Assembly (NCBI GenBank): GCA_964023205.1
Contig: OZ026841.1
Location: 32,688,399-32,752,398, forward strand
Reading direction: 5' to 3'
DNA length: 64,000 bases
DNA from: Lutraria lutraria
Taxonomy: Eukaryota > Mollusca > Bivalvia > Venerida > Mactridae
Below are positions 1 through 10,465 of the stretch, one piece after another. Position 1 is the stretch's first letter. Each line of letters opens with the position of its first letter. Made by a program: the position numbers and the translations under genes. A model generated the notes under the pieces. It worked only from the letters and a program-made list of their open reading frames with translations, did not search any database and was not told where the DNA came from.

Positions 1-1327
1 GCCACTAGGAACTGTGTTAAATGTAGGACCTTCAGTTATACAAAAAAAAAGCAGATTGTCCTTCATAGAGCGACACTTTAGGTCAATAACAGATTCCGTA
101 CATGATTGGTAGTCGGACTTGAGTTTTGCATTTTCCTCGGACAAGGTGACTACGTCTGACTGTAATTTGGAAATATTATCAGCATTTTCTTTGGAACAGA
201 CAATAACTTCCTCGTATTTTTCACTAAGGAATTTTTGACTACGCTCAATCGTGTCGATTTTTTTTCTCCATTGTGTTGAGCCTTTCCGTGATATTGTCCA
301 CGCTTGATCTAATTGATTGAGGATGTGAAAGTTTAGAGTCCATTTTGTCAAGACGTTGAATAACAGCTTGTAGTGCATCATTACGTAATAGATACAGTAC
401 GAGTTTTTCTTCAAAAGTGTCTTCTTACAGACGTAAGAAGACGGTTCGCTTAGATAAACAACCAATTTGTCCGAGGCGAAGCCGAGGATAAAATGGTTGT
501 TTGTCTAAGGGAACCGTCTTCTTAGCGTCTGTAAGAAGACAATTTTGAAGAAAATACGAGTACGTGTATCTGACTTATACGACGATAAAGGATAATGTCC
601 ACGTGAAAGTTGAGTTATTGAAAAGTGTCTTCTTACAAACGTTAGAAGACACTTTTTGAATAGCTCTGCTGGAGGTATAGTCGTATAATAATAGATTGAG
701 ACGCACTTGGAGATGTCTGTCCCATGTAATAAGGAGATCCAGCATGAAACATAGGAGGCAATATAAACGACTGACCATGTTGAGGTGTACGCTTTCCGCC
801 ATTTATGACCAAATATGACCGTTTAAAATCCAAATTTAGTCACTCTAAATACAGTTTGCCAATGAAAATTAACGAATCATTATTAAGCGTTTTCAAACAC
901 GTCCACCATTGACAATCGGAACACCTCGAACAAGGTGATAAGGAAAAGTCGATAAAGGGGTGCAGTATTTATCGCAATAAAACACCCTTTTTGAGCGTTC
1001 GCTTAGAATAATTTGTTGCTTGGTATTAAAGTATGATATTCAATCTTTGTAAATAACGTAAAATATCATTTTACGTTATTTAACAGATTATACCTTAAGT
1101 TCTTCATTGATTGCTCTTAGAAGAGATATAAGTTAACTTTCCAATTCTTCCAGTCTCTCGAGTTGTGCTTGAGAGATTTTTTTAATTCATTATTCTTCTA
1201 TTGAATATCGTTACTTAATTCAGTATCGTAACCTCTACTGACTTCAAGGCCATTGAGTCTTTATTTATTTTCACGAGAGTTCAATTCAAGGGATGTAACT
1301 CAAGTATCACATGATATCAATTTAGTC
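1..1327 (-). mobile_element. LINE-B copy 1, 5' part (minus strand), cut by the window edge
   Basis: This block matches 9139-10465 at a constant offset of 9138 bases; I saw no substitution or indel when reading the two in parallel. Read on the minus strand it holds the 5' region of a non-LTR retrotransposon: a non-coding leader (about 834-1327), a Pro/Gln/Ser-rich ORF1 N-terminal stretch (about 641-833), a foldback insertion (391-569) and the ORF1 coiled-coil region (1-390). Similarity stops at base 1327 on one side and 10465 on the other, which I take as the 5' end of the element. Both copies carry the same A-run frameshift (near 257-266 and 9395-9404) and the same foldback, so they look like a duplicated segment and not two separate insertions. 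Confidence 0.7.
391..569. repeat. Foldback hairpin inside LINE-B copy 1
   Basis: Long inverted repeat. The left arm begins GATACAGTACGAG and continues through GTCTTCTTACAGACG to AAACAACCA. The right arm mirrors it from TGGTTGTTTG through CGTCTGTAAGAAGAC to CGTGTATC. The loop contains GAGGCGAAGCCGAG. The inner arms (about 47 bp) pair nearly perfectly. It splits the ORF1 coding region of LINE-B, so it is probably a small non-autonomous foldback that landed in the LINE. A related mini-hairpin (AAAAGTGTCTTCT with its complement) lies at 618-655. Confidence 0.7.
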
Positions 1328-1389
1328 AATTTAAGATTGTATCTTTTACGAGATTTTTAATTTCTTTCTTTGTTTGAAAATCCCCCAAA

Positions 1390-2470
1390 ATGGCGGCAAA
1401 TTTCACACGAGTGGACATAGTGGATAATGAAAATGGCGACTGGAAGTATATATCGAAGAGTAATCAATTTAAAAGGAAAAGACACAACACTAGTGTATCC
1501 AATCTATCGTCCCCCGAACCATTTGGCCAAGATTTCGAAACCGCTAACATTGACACTAAACTAAATATGATTTTTGAAGAAATTATGAATTTGAAAGTTG
1601 ATCAAGCGGGAACCCGAAAGTTAGTTTCATCTACTAATGAATATCTGCAAAACGTTGGTGGTAAAATCAATGAGATATCTTCAGTTGTGAACAAACAAAC
1701 TACCCTATTAAAAACACTGTGTTACAAATCAATAGATGTGGAATCTCGTGGGCGTCGTAACAATTTGATAATCAGAGGGATTAAGGAAAGTGGTCGATTT
1801 GAAAACTGTGCAAATTTGGTATTTGATTTTTGTCAAACATTTTACAAGTAGATGTATCACGAATGATAATAGCACGTGCACACAGGCTAGGAGCTAAGTC
1901 AATTATGATCGACGTCTTCCAGACCAATAATCGCAAATTTCGTGAATTAAAACACTGAAGACATGCCCTGGATATTCAATCGACAGAGATTTTCCCAAAG
2001 AAATAACCGACGCACGCAAACGATTGTGGTCTATGTACAAGGACACAAAGAAAAACAATCCTGGCGTATCATCGGTGCGGATTGTATATTCGGCCAAGTT
2101 ACTATGTGGCAATACGGTTGTTAAAGACGAATTCCCTGAATGGAATTCTGTTTTGTCACAAAACAGACTATCATGTTTGGCTGATATTGAAACCATTCAA
2201 CAAGAAGCAGCACCATCTGGTAAAATTGCAACACAAAAGGTACACATGCGCAGCAATGAAATAGAAATGGATGACGCAACAAACTACCCTCCAATACAAG
2301 AACACAGTGCTGAAATCAACGACGGTAGTGACCATTCAATAATTCCTGAACAGGAAGAAGTGCTTGACTTGTCTCAAATGAACTCATCAACAGAAAAGAA
2401 CTATTCAGTGACGAACACTAATAACAACAACAACAAACAACAAGAACCCGTTTCACACAGGTCAAGGTAA
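1390..2470 (+). pseudogene. LINE-A ORF1 (RNA-binding ORF1p-like), frameshifted
   Basis: The frame from 1390 reads 153 residues. It contains a basic stretch (FKRKRH), a predicted helical region and the motif ESRGRRNNLIIRGI, which is the usual entry into the RRM of LINE ORF1 proteins. It stops at 1851. The protein resumes in other frames: an RAHRLG-like motif just after 1870, then FPKEITDARKRLW near 1990-2030, and the remainder in the frame of 2024-2470, with a Gln/Asn/Ser-rich end. These are standard ORF1p landmarks, which in related elements bind the element RNA. At least two frame breaks separate the pieces. The ATG at 1390 follows AAA in the -3 region and sits about 60 bp after the element's left edge. 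Confidence 0.7.
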
Positions 2471-2669
2471 AAAACAAACAAGAAATTTAAGAAAATCAAA
2501 AGTCGTGGTGTTCGTTCTGTTTAGCCAAAACGCAACTCTCAATCAAAGCCGACAAAAGCTGTGCATGCTCATCGTGAAAATGAAAACCCACCAGGTGCAT
2601 CCCATTATGTAACCAGCGATTGTGGTGCAACAGGGGACCCTAGTTAAGGGTCACAGGAGAAGGTGACTG

Positions 2670-5600
2670 TTAAATTCTCTCTATTAAATATTCAGTGTTT
2701 GATTTCGAAAAGCTGCAAAAGCTACTTATTTCTGATGTGTTAGATTTGTTTAACTCAAATGATATCATTATGTCTACAGAAACCTGGTCTAATGAATTGC
2801 ATGATGTGTATGTTGATGGTTTTCAGCATTTTCCGTTACACAGAGAGAAGTCCAATAACTGTAAACGTGATTCAGGAGGTATTGTTATATATGTGCGTAA
2901 TTCACTTGTAGATGATAACTGTATTTTCTTTAAAAGTGTTGATGACATTATATGGCTAAGACTGAATGGTAAACATTTCTATTTTGATAATGATGTATGT
3001 ATCGGATTATGTTATATAATGCCAGAAGGGAGTAGTATATATAATCTAATTGATCAAAATTGTTTTGATCGACTATTAGACTCAGTAGCTTATATACACA
3101 ATCAAACTGATGGTAAATGTAACATATTGTTGTCTGGTGATTTCAATACCCGAACATCGGATTTAGCAGACTTTGTAACATTCGATTCAACTGAACATTT
3201 TGACATATTACCCGAGGACTATAACGCATACATTTATAAATACTTGTAGAACGTCGAAGGACAAAGGTAATTTAAATCAGAATGGTAACGCATTACTGGA
3301 TTTTTGTAAACAAACAGGCCTGCGTATCCTTAATGGTCGTTGTTGTCACAAGACAATAATGTAGGAAAGTTTACTTTCGTTGGCCATAGGGGTTCAAGTA
3401 CTGTTGATTATGTTCTTGTGACAGAAGAGCTATTTCCCTTTGTCAGTTCTTTTTGTGTCAATGACCCAAACTTATTATCAGACCATTGTAGTATTGAGTT
3501 TTCAATCGAGAATACTCGAAATACATGTAATATACAAAATAATTTGCGCGATGATAGTCATGCATATGAAAATATAGACAATAGATTTATCTGGCGAAAC
3601 GATCTTAAAGACGATTATATCGAATCAATTAGTAGCGCAGAATTTCACGAAAGTTTAAGCATACTGACAGAATCAGTAAACAATTGTTTAAACAATGAAG
3701 ATATCCAATCAAATTTAGATTCATTCTCAAATCTGTTGTGTAGTGCAACCGAAAATTTATTTAAACGATCCAATTTTGCTACCGATCAAAAGCAAAAAAT
3801 ATCGGACCAAAATAAGCCGTGGTTTAATGATGAATGCGAATTAAAGAGAAACACTTCCTTGAAAACATTAAATTCATATACGAAACAGGAGACTGATGAA
3901 AACAGAATTTTACTGGTCAACGCGCGGTCTAAATACAAAAGCGCACTGAAACATTCCCGTAGAAGCTTTTTAAATAAAAGAACAAATACCTTAGAATCTC
4001 ATCGGTACAAAAATGCTAAGTTATACTGGAAGTTACTTAGAGATTCGTCTCATATTAAGAACCCGGATATTCCTATGTCCAGCTTTGAAACATATTTTAA
4101 AACTGTAATGATAAATTTTACCAACCCGATGAAGATATTTTATATTTCAATGAACGTTTTTTGAATGGAGAATTTCAAATAATGTTTAACGAATTTACTT
4201 GTCTATTTTAAATGGCGAAATATTGAACGCCATTAAAGAACTTAAAACTGGAAAAAGCGCTTGACCCGATAACTTACTGAATGAATATTTCAAAAACGGA
4301 AAAATGCAATTAGTACCTTACACAACCTATTTAATGTCATTTTTGATACGGGTTTATTTCCAGATTCATGGTCCGAAGGCCATATTATAATTTATACCTT
4401 TACATAAAAAAGGTTCATTAAGCAATCCTAAAAATTATAGAGGAATAACGCTATTAAGTGTTTTAGGTAAATTATTTACGAGAATTCTAAATAACCGTCT
4501 GAATAAATGGGCTGAACAATATCAAGTTTACGTTGAGGCTCAGGCAGGTTTTAGAGCAGGTATGGGTACAACTGATAATATTTTTGTTTTGCATGGTTTA
4601 ATTACTCTCATGATTTTAAATAACAAGATATTGTAGCTTCATAGATTTCAGTAAAGCCTTTGATTATATCGAAAGAAACAGCCTTTGGCATAAATTAATT
4701 AAAGTAGGTATTCGTGGGGAAATGTTTACTGTTATAAAAAGCATTTACGCAAATATAAAATCTCGAGTAAAATTCAATAACTTACTTAGCGAAGAGTTCA
4801 CATGTATGTTAGGTGTTAGACAAGGGGAGTGTTTATCCCCTTTTTTATTTTCTATGTTTATCAATGATTTAGAAGAACATTTGATTTTAAATAATTTCGA
4901 GGGTATAGATATTGTTATGACAAAGCTTTTTCTCTTACTATTTGCAGATGATATTGTAATTTTCTCAAATTCACCCGAGGGCTTACAAAAAGGGTTTGAT
5001 TTATTGCACGATTATTGCACAAAATGGAAATTAAAAATCAACGTACAAAAAAACGAAAGTCATTGTTATTAGGAAAGCTGGTCGATTACCTCAAAATATG
5101 CAATTTACTTTCAATGATGAAATCATAGAAATAGTAAATTGTTTCTCTTATCTTGGAATAGTTTTCACTCAAGGAGGGTCTTTTAACGTTGCTCAGTCTT
5201 GTCTAGCAGGGAAAGCCCTGTTTCAATTAAACAAATACCTTTTTAATTTCTCAGATCTTACGATAGGCATAGATTAGAATTATTCGATAAACTTATTTTG
5301 CCTATTTTGAATTATTCATGTGAAGTATGGGGATTTCAAAAAGCGCCTAACATAGAAAGAATATACACGCAATATTGTAAACGCATTCTAAATGTTAAAC
5401 GATGCACCCAAAATGATTTTGTTTACGGCATTTTAGGTAGATTTGATTTAAGTTATTATAGATATAATAGGATTATTAAATTCTGGTTAAAAATTGTTAA
5501 CAGTGACGACTCAAAATGTTGTAAAATCATATACAATTTATTAAAACTAGACGCCGAAAAATTCCCTAATAAAGTCTCTTGGGTAACCTTAGTTCCCAAT

Positions 5601-6122
5601 CTTCTCTCAACTTCAGGATTCCATGAGGTTTGGTTAAATCAAGGCGTTGGCAATAAGCACATATTTTTTAATGTTTTTAAACAACGACTGAGTGATAGTA
5701 ATATCCAAGATTGGAACAATCGTCTATATAATTCCCCCAGGGCTATTATTTATCGTTCACTTATTGAATTTGATTTCCAGTTTTATCTTAGAACAGTAAA
5801 TATAATTAAATATAGAACAGCAATGACAAGATTACTCGTTTCGTCTCATAACCTTAATATTGAATCAGGTAGATGGCATAAGCCAAGAAGTATACCTCGT
5901 GAAGATAGAAAATGTTTTACTTGTAATGTCATTGAAGATGAATACCATTTTATTCTAGAATGCTCAAGGTATACACCTATAAGGAAACAATATATAAAAA
6001 GGTATTTTTGGATCCACTCCAGTATGTTTAAACTAAAGCAGCTTTTTGAAAGTAGAAATGAAAATGAAATTAAAAATTTAAGTGTCTTTATATTTAAAGC
6101 CTATGATATTCGAAATTGTTAA
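2670..6122 (+). pseudogene. LINE-A ORF2 (endonuclease-reverse transcriptase), multiply broken
   Basis: Endonuclease/exonuclease/phosphatase-type endonuclease: a start motif near 2673-2692 (SLLNIQ), a metal-site-like STETW at 2770-2790, GGIVIYVR, SGDFNTR at 3133-3153, and the catalytic C-terminal SDHC at about 3478-3489. Reverse transcriptase: LKTGKS followed by a stop where a glycine is expected (near 4261), YRGITLLSVLGK, AGFRAGMGTTDN, DFSKAFD, a GVRQGECLSPFLFS-like block, and the catalytic FADD at about 4941-4952. The C-terminal frame 5298-6122 ends with CFTCNVIEDEYHFILEC, the Cys/His motif common at LINE ORF2 ends. At least five frame breaks are visible (near 2695, 3249-3340, 4164, 4640, 5060 and 5270). 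The copy cannot make an intact enzyme. Confidence 0.85.
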
Positions 6123-7144
6123 TGTAATATTCATGACTATTTATTTCTTTATACATTATAAATTATGATAACAGATGTCTTAGAAATGTTTGTAGTTTGT
6201 TCTGTAATTTGTAAATGTTTATGTCAGTTTCTTTGTTGCATTTGTAAACGCACTCATAATCTGTTGCTGATATATTTTATCATATAATGGATTGCATTAT
6301 TGAATTTGTACTTAAGTCTAGTATAAATACTATATACTTACCATGCTCTGTTTTATGCATCTATAATATATTGTTGAGTCAAGTTTATATTTGATAATTT
6401 TTTAATATTTTTATCATAGTCATGTTGCATTATTACATTTGTAATTGTCATAAATAAAACATGTCTAATATAAATATTTTGTACTTATCATGCTCTTCTT
6501 TGTGTCAAAATGCATCTATAATGTATTGTTGAGCTATGTTTACACTTGGCTAGTTGTCAATATAATTTATCAATGTTGCATTTGTACATTTGTACTTACT
6601 AAATGTACATTATTATAAATGAAACAAGTTTAAAACTGATATTATGTACTCATCACGCTCATCATTTGTAAATACACATTTTAACCATTAATTGTTGCAT
6701 TCATTTAAATTTATTCACATGCTTTATTTAAGAATGTTTTCATATATTATTGATGTTGGTAAATTGTGCCCTTAACCATTTTCTATTTATTTCATTTCTT
6801 CATAAACACTTCATATCTTATAATATTTTGACAAATAGATAGTATTTTATCAAATTACTATGTTGAAATGATTTTTTTTCTTTTTAAAAAGAACATTATA
6901 CACCTGCTACGCCACTGTTCTGAATTATCATCTCAATTACATTCTTAAGGATAAGACCGTCGCAAAATGTACTTTTTTAAATACTTAGCTTACTCTCATC
7001 TATTGGCATTACATTTCAAAAAACAACTTTACATCTCATTTGTTAGTTCAAGCCATATTCTGCGTAAAACATTATCTTTCATGTTAACCATTGTCTTTGT
7101 CACGTCATTTGTAATTTCACGTATGTAATTGTATGTTCACATGG
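6123..7144 (+). repeat. LINE-A 3' region with imperfect internal repeats, then undefined AT-rich DNA
   Basis: Very AT-rich. Phrases such as ATGCATCTATAAT, TATTGTTGAG, TGTTGCATTTGTA and TACTTATCATGCTC recur at roughly 180-200 bp spacing between about 6240 and 6720. This suggests a tandemly repeated LINE 3' untranslated region. No clear poly(A) or microsatellite tail was seen, so the exact 3' end (somewhere between 6700 and 7140) is not fixed. Confidence 0.4.
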
Positions 7145-7147
7145 GCC

Positions 7148-7620
7148 TCAGTGCCTACTGATTTCAAAAAATAAACTATATAAAACACATATTCTTCTAA
7201 AGCATTGAAAAAAAACCTTATCATGTGACATAAAATGTACAGAGTTCGAAGGTGGAATATAGGTAAAACATATATATAGATCTTGACAAAACCCAAAGTC
7301 AAGTTTATTTAATTTAACCCAAATAAAACCAAATGGGTCAGTTTCAACAACAGATATACTATGTTTAAGACTGGATTTATAAAATAAACATAAACCGCCA
7401 TGACCGCGCCTGGATGATAAACTCTCAGGTCTAGGTACACATACTGATTTATATCCATTTAACTGAAATGGTTTTAAAGATTTCTGCCAAGTTTCACATA
7501 GAAATATTAAGTTAAAGTTTACAATAACATTTTTGAAAGTCCTCATCATCAAAACATGTGTTAAGACCCTCAATGTTCCATGAAACTATGTTCAGAGAAG
7601 CACACTTTTCTCCTAATTCC
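7148..7620 (-). pseudogene. LINE-B ORF2 endonuclease domain, N-terminal fragment
   Basis: On the minus strand the motif IVSWNIEGL (about 7610-7580) opens an EEP-type endonuclease domain. A frame break follows. The frame of 7573-7148 continues with LIFLCETW (metal-binding Glu region), GHGGLCLFYKSSL and ICFTYIPPSNS, all standard landmarks of LINE endonucleases. The expected GDFN and SDH motifs are absent because the element ends near 7145. This is a non-functional fragment. Confidence 0.75.
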
Positions 7621-7658
7621 TACTTGGAAACTTGGATTGGTATAATCAGTGTTTTTCA

Positions 7659-8541
7659 TTTCATTTCTTTGTATTATGTACGGTTTTCTGTAACATTCGC
7701 ACTAATTGCCTCAAAACAATTGTTTAAATTGTTTAAATACAAACTGATTTTGTAATGTTCTTTTGATAAACAAGTTGTTCTGATTTACCTGTTACACGGT
7801 CGTATGTAAGATCGGTTTAAAAATGACTTCCCGCAAGAACATTACAAAATCAGCTTCCCGCAATAGCATAAATACAATTTTAAGAATTGCTGCCTAATAA
7901 AAGGCTTGCAAATGCTTTATATTTCAGAAATAATAGCAATATGATGTGCGGAACTCCCGTTTTATATGTTCTTAGCTTTAAATGGCTGAAAACCCGTATG
8001 ATTTATTGAGAAATGCCTGGCTTCCCGCAATAACCAAAGTTTAAACAATTGTTTTGAGGCAATTGTTGCGAATGTTACACACATTATATTGCTATTATTT
8101 CTGAAATACTAAGCATTTGCAAGCCTTTTATGAGGCAGCAATTCTTACAATTGTATTCATGCTATTGCGGGAAGCTGATTTTGTAATGTTCTTTTGATAA
8201 ACAAGTTGTTCTGATTTACCTGTTACACGCTCGTATGTAAGATCGGTTTAAAAATGACTTCCCGCAAGAACATTACAAAATCAGCTTCCCGCAATAGCAT
8301 AAATACAATTTTAAGAATTACTGCCTAATAAAAGGCTTGCAAATGCTTAATATTTCAGAAATAATAGCAATATGATGTGCGGAACTCCCGTTTTATATGT
8401 TCTTAGCTTTAAATGGCTGAAAACCCGTATGATTTATTGAGAAATGCCTGGCTTCCCGCAATAACCAAAGTTTAAACAATTGTTTTGAGGCAATTGGTGC
8501 GAATGTAACAGAAAAACCGTACATAATACAAAGAAATGAAA
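7659..8541. mobile_element. Non-autonomous inverted-repeat (MITE/foldback-like) element, 883 bp
   Basis: Inverted ends of about 70 bp. The left end reads TTTCATTTCTTTGTATTATG onward and includes CATTCGCACTAATTGCCTC. The right end is its reverse complement, ending GAAATGAAA at 8541. Inside, a block of about 350-400 bp containing TTCCCGCAATAGCAT and ATGATGTGCGGAACTCCCG occurs twice as direct copies (about 7745-8075 and 8170-8500). A central stretch (about 8075-8170) is complementary to their start and to the inner part of the ends, so much of the element can fold on itself. No coding region. It sits between LINE-B ORF1 and ORF2 and is probably an insertion. No clear target duplication was found. 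Confidence 0.65.
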
Positions 8542-8689
8542 GTAATAATTATATGGAACATACACATTTTTGCGCTTAGCATGCGCTATGTTACGTGAAA
8601 ATCGGTTTTGGAATAAAATACTTACAGCTTGTTTTATTCTTCTTACCGGCAAAAAATGCCTCCCGCAATATAAATTTATAACGGCAAAA

Positions 8690-9520
8690 GTCACGTGGGT
8701 TGTCCACACTGATAATACAATATCAATGTACAGTTTATCACGTACAGCACGCTTACCTCGCTTCCTTGCATCTAACATCACCGGGATCTATTCACGACGC
8801 CTGTCCTTGACCTCAGCTGGGTACTGCTCAGTGACGTTAAATCCAGTATTACGTAAATTTGCATACTTAAAAGCGTTCTTTATTAGATACTTAGAATCTG
8901 GCTCCAGCCTAGCAACAACAGGACGGACCTTACCGGGAACGTTTCTTCCAACCCTATGAACAGTGATGATCTTAATTTTAGATTCAGCTTCTGGTATTTT
9001 AAGCACACTTTCACAAAATTTGAACACTTTATCGGAGCAATCTTCATGAATGGATTCGGCCTGGGTGCTGGTATGAGCTGCTTCACCACTATTGTCATGA
9101 CTTCCGGTACTCGTGGGGTTGGAGGTCTGATCAATGGAGCCACTAGGAACTGTGTTAAATGTAGGACCTTCAGTTATACAAAAAAAAAGCAGATTGTCCT
9201 TCATAGAGCGACACTTTAGGTCAATAACAGATTCCGTACATGATTGGTAGTCGGACTTGAGTTTTGCATTTTCCTCGGACAAGGTGACTACGTCTGACTG
9301 TAATTTGGAAATATTATCAGCATTTTCTTTGGAACAGACAATAACTTCCTCGTATTTTTCACTAAGGAATTTTTGACTACGCTCAATCGTGTCGATTTTT
9401 TTTCTCCATTGTGTTGAGCCTTTCCGTGATATTGTCCACGCTTGATCTAATTGATTGAGGATGTGAAAGTTTAGAGTCCATTTTGTCAAGACGTTGAATA
9501 ACAGCTTGTAGTGCATCATT
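8690..9520 (-). pseudogene. LINE-B ORF1 (coiled coil plus RNA-binding domain), frameshifted
   Basis: The minus-strand reading frame contains a heptad-rich helical stretch (SEKYEEVIVCSKENADNISK and the following residues), then LKCRSMKDNLLFFCI, the usual RRM entry of LINE ORF1p. After a Ser/Thr/Gly-rich linker come VHRVGRNVPGKVRPVVARL and YPAEVKDRRRE, typical C-terminal landmarks. A stop follows (about 8791). Residues MLDARKRGKRA and RDKLYID continue immediately in a nearby frame to about 8690. A run of A near 9395-9404 shifts the frame so that the upstream part (DKMDSKLSHPQSIRSS-like, 9490-9420) is out of register. Expected role: binding of the element RNA. It is not functional as it stands. 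Confidence 0.7.
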
Positions 9521-9528
9521 ACGTAATA

Positions 9529-9707
9529 GATACAGTACGAGTTTTTCTTCAAAAGTGTCTTCTTACAGACGTAAGAAGACGGTTCGCTTAGATAAACAAC
9601 CAATTTGTCCGAGGCGAAGCCGAGGATAAAATGGTTGTTTGTCTAAGGGAACCGTCTTCTTAGCGTCTGTAAGAAGACAATTTTGAAGAAAATACGAGTA
9701 CGTGTAT
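9529..9707. repeat. Foldback hairpin inside LINE-B copy 2
   Basis: Same hairpin as at 391-569, displaced by exactly 9138 bases, with no difference seen. The arms are about 60-75 bp around a loop with GAGGCGAAGCCGAG. It separates the ORF1 N-terminal segment from the coiled-coil segment of LINE-B. Confidence 0.7.
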
Positions 9708-9779
9708 CTGACTTATACGACGATAAAGGATAATGTCCACGTGAAAGTTGAGTTATTGAAAAGTGTCTTCTTACAAACG

Positions 9780-9971
9780 TTAGAAGACACTTTTTGAATA
9801 GCTCTGCTGGAGGTATAGTCGTATAATAATAGATTGAGACGCACTTGGAGATGTCTGTCCCATGTAATAAGGAGATCCAGCATGAAACATAGGAGGCAAT
9901 ATAAACGACTGACCATGTTGAGGTGTACGCTTTCCGCCATTTATGACCAAATATGACCGTTTAAAATCCAA
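9780..9971 (-). pseudogene. LINE-B ORF1 N-terminal low-complexity segment
   Basis: The minus-strand frame reads GGKRTPQHGQSF, PPMFHAGSPYYMGQTSPSA and then a run of Ile/Leu/Gln residues. Pro/Gln/Ser/Gly-rich disordered N-termini ahead of a coiled coil are usual for LINE ORF1 proteins. The assignment rests on composition and position only. The identical segment is at 642-833. Confidence 0.4.
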
Positions 9972-10465
9972 ATTTAGTCACTCTAAATACAGTTTGCCAA
10001 TGAAAATTAACGAATCATTATTAAGCGTTTTCAAACACGTCCACCATTGACAATCGGAACACCTCGAACAAGGTGATAAGGAAAAGTCGATAAAGGGGTG
10101 CAGTATTTATCGCAATAAAACACCCTTTTTGAGCGTTCGCTTAGAATAATTTGTTGCTTGGTATTAAAGTATGATATTCAATCTTTGTAAATAACGTAAA
10201 ATATCATTTTACGTTATTTAACAGATTATACCTTAAGTTCTTCATTGATTGCTCTTAGAAGAGATATAAGTTAACTTTCCAATTCTTCCAGTCTCTCGAG
10301 TTGTGCTTGAGAGATTTTTTTAATTCATTATTCTTCTATTGAATATCGTTACTTAATTCAGTATCGTAACCTCTACTGACTTCAAGGCCATTGAGTCTTT
10401 ATTTATTTTCACGAGAGTTCAATTCAAGGGATGTAACTCAAGTATCACATGATATCAATTTAGTC

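Larger units (their letters stand above)
1328..6900 (+). mobile_element. LINE-A: decayed plus-strand non-LTR retrotransposon
   Basis: A nearly complete but broken LINE of the apurinic-endonuclease type. In order it has an ORF1-like protein (1390-2470), an endonuclease domain (about 2670-3530), a reverse transcriptase domain (about 4200-5150), a C-terminal region ending in a CCHC-like Cys/His motif (5298-6122), and an AT-rich 3' region (6123 to about 6900) with imperfectly repeated ~180-200 bp blocks. Its left edge abuts the end of LINE-B copy 1. The right edge is uncertain; by about 7145 the sequence is LINE-B endonuclease on the opposite strand. Several stops and frameshifts make it inactive. 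CR1/L2/Jockey-type is my best guess for the clade, from domain order only. Confidence 0.8.
7145..10465 (-). mobile_element. LINE-B copy 2 (minus strand), interrupted by a foldback-like element and truncated
   Basis: Read on the minus strand: leader (10465 to about 9972), ORF1 N-terminal part (9971-9780), foldback hairpin (9707-9529), ORF1 coiled coil and RNA-binding region (about 9520-8690), an unrelated inverted-repeat element (8541-7659), then the beginning of the ORF2 endonuclease (about 7620-7148), where it ends. No reverse transcriptase follows, so the 3' part is missing. The first 1327 bases on this strand match 1-1327. Confidence 0.75.

Noticed and set aside
1..10465. The 1.3 kb direct repeats as LTRs of one retrotransposon
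   Set aside because: They contain ORF1 coding sequence of a LINE on the minus strand and lack TG...CA ends. The DNA between them is LINE sequence in both orientations, with no gag-pol of an LTR element.
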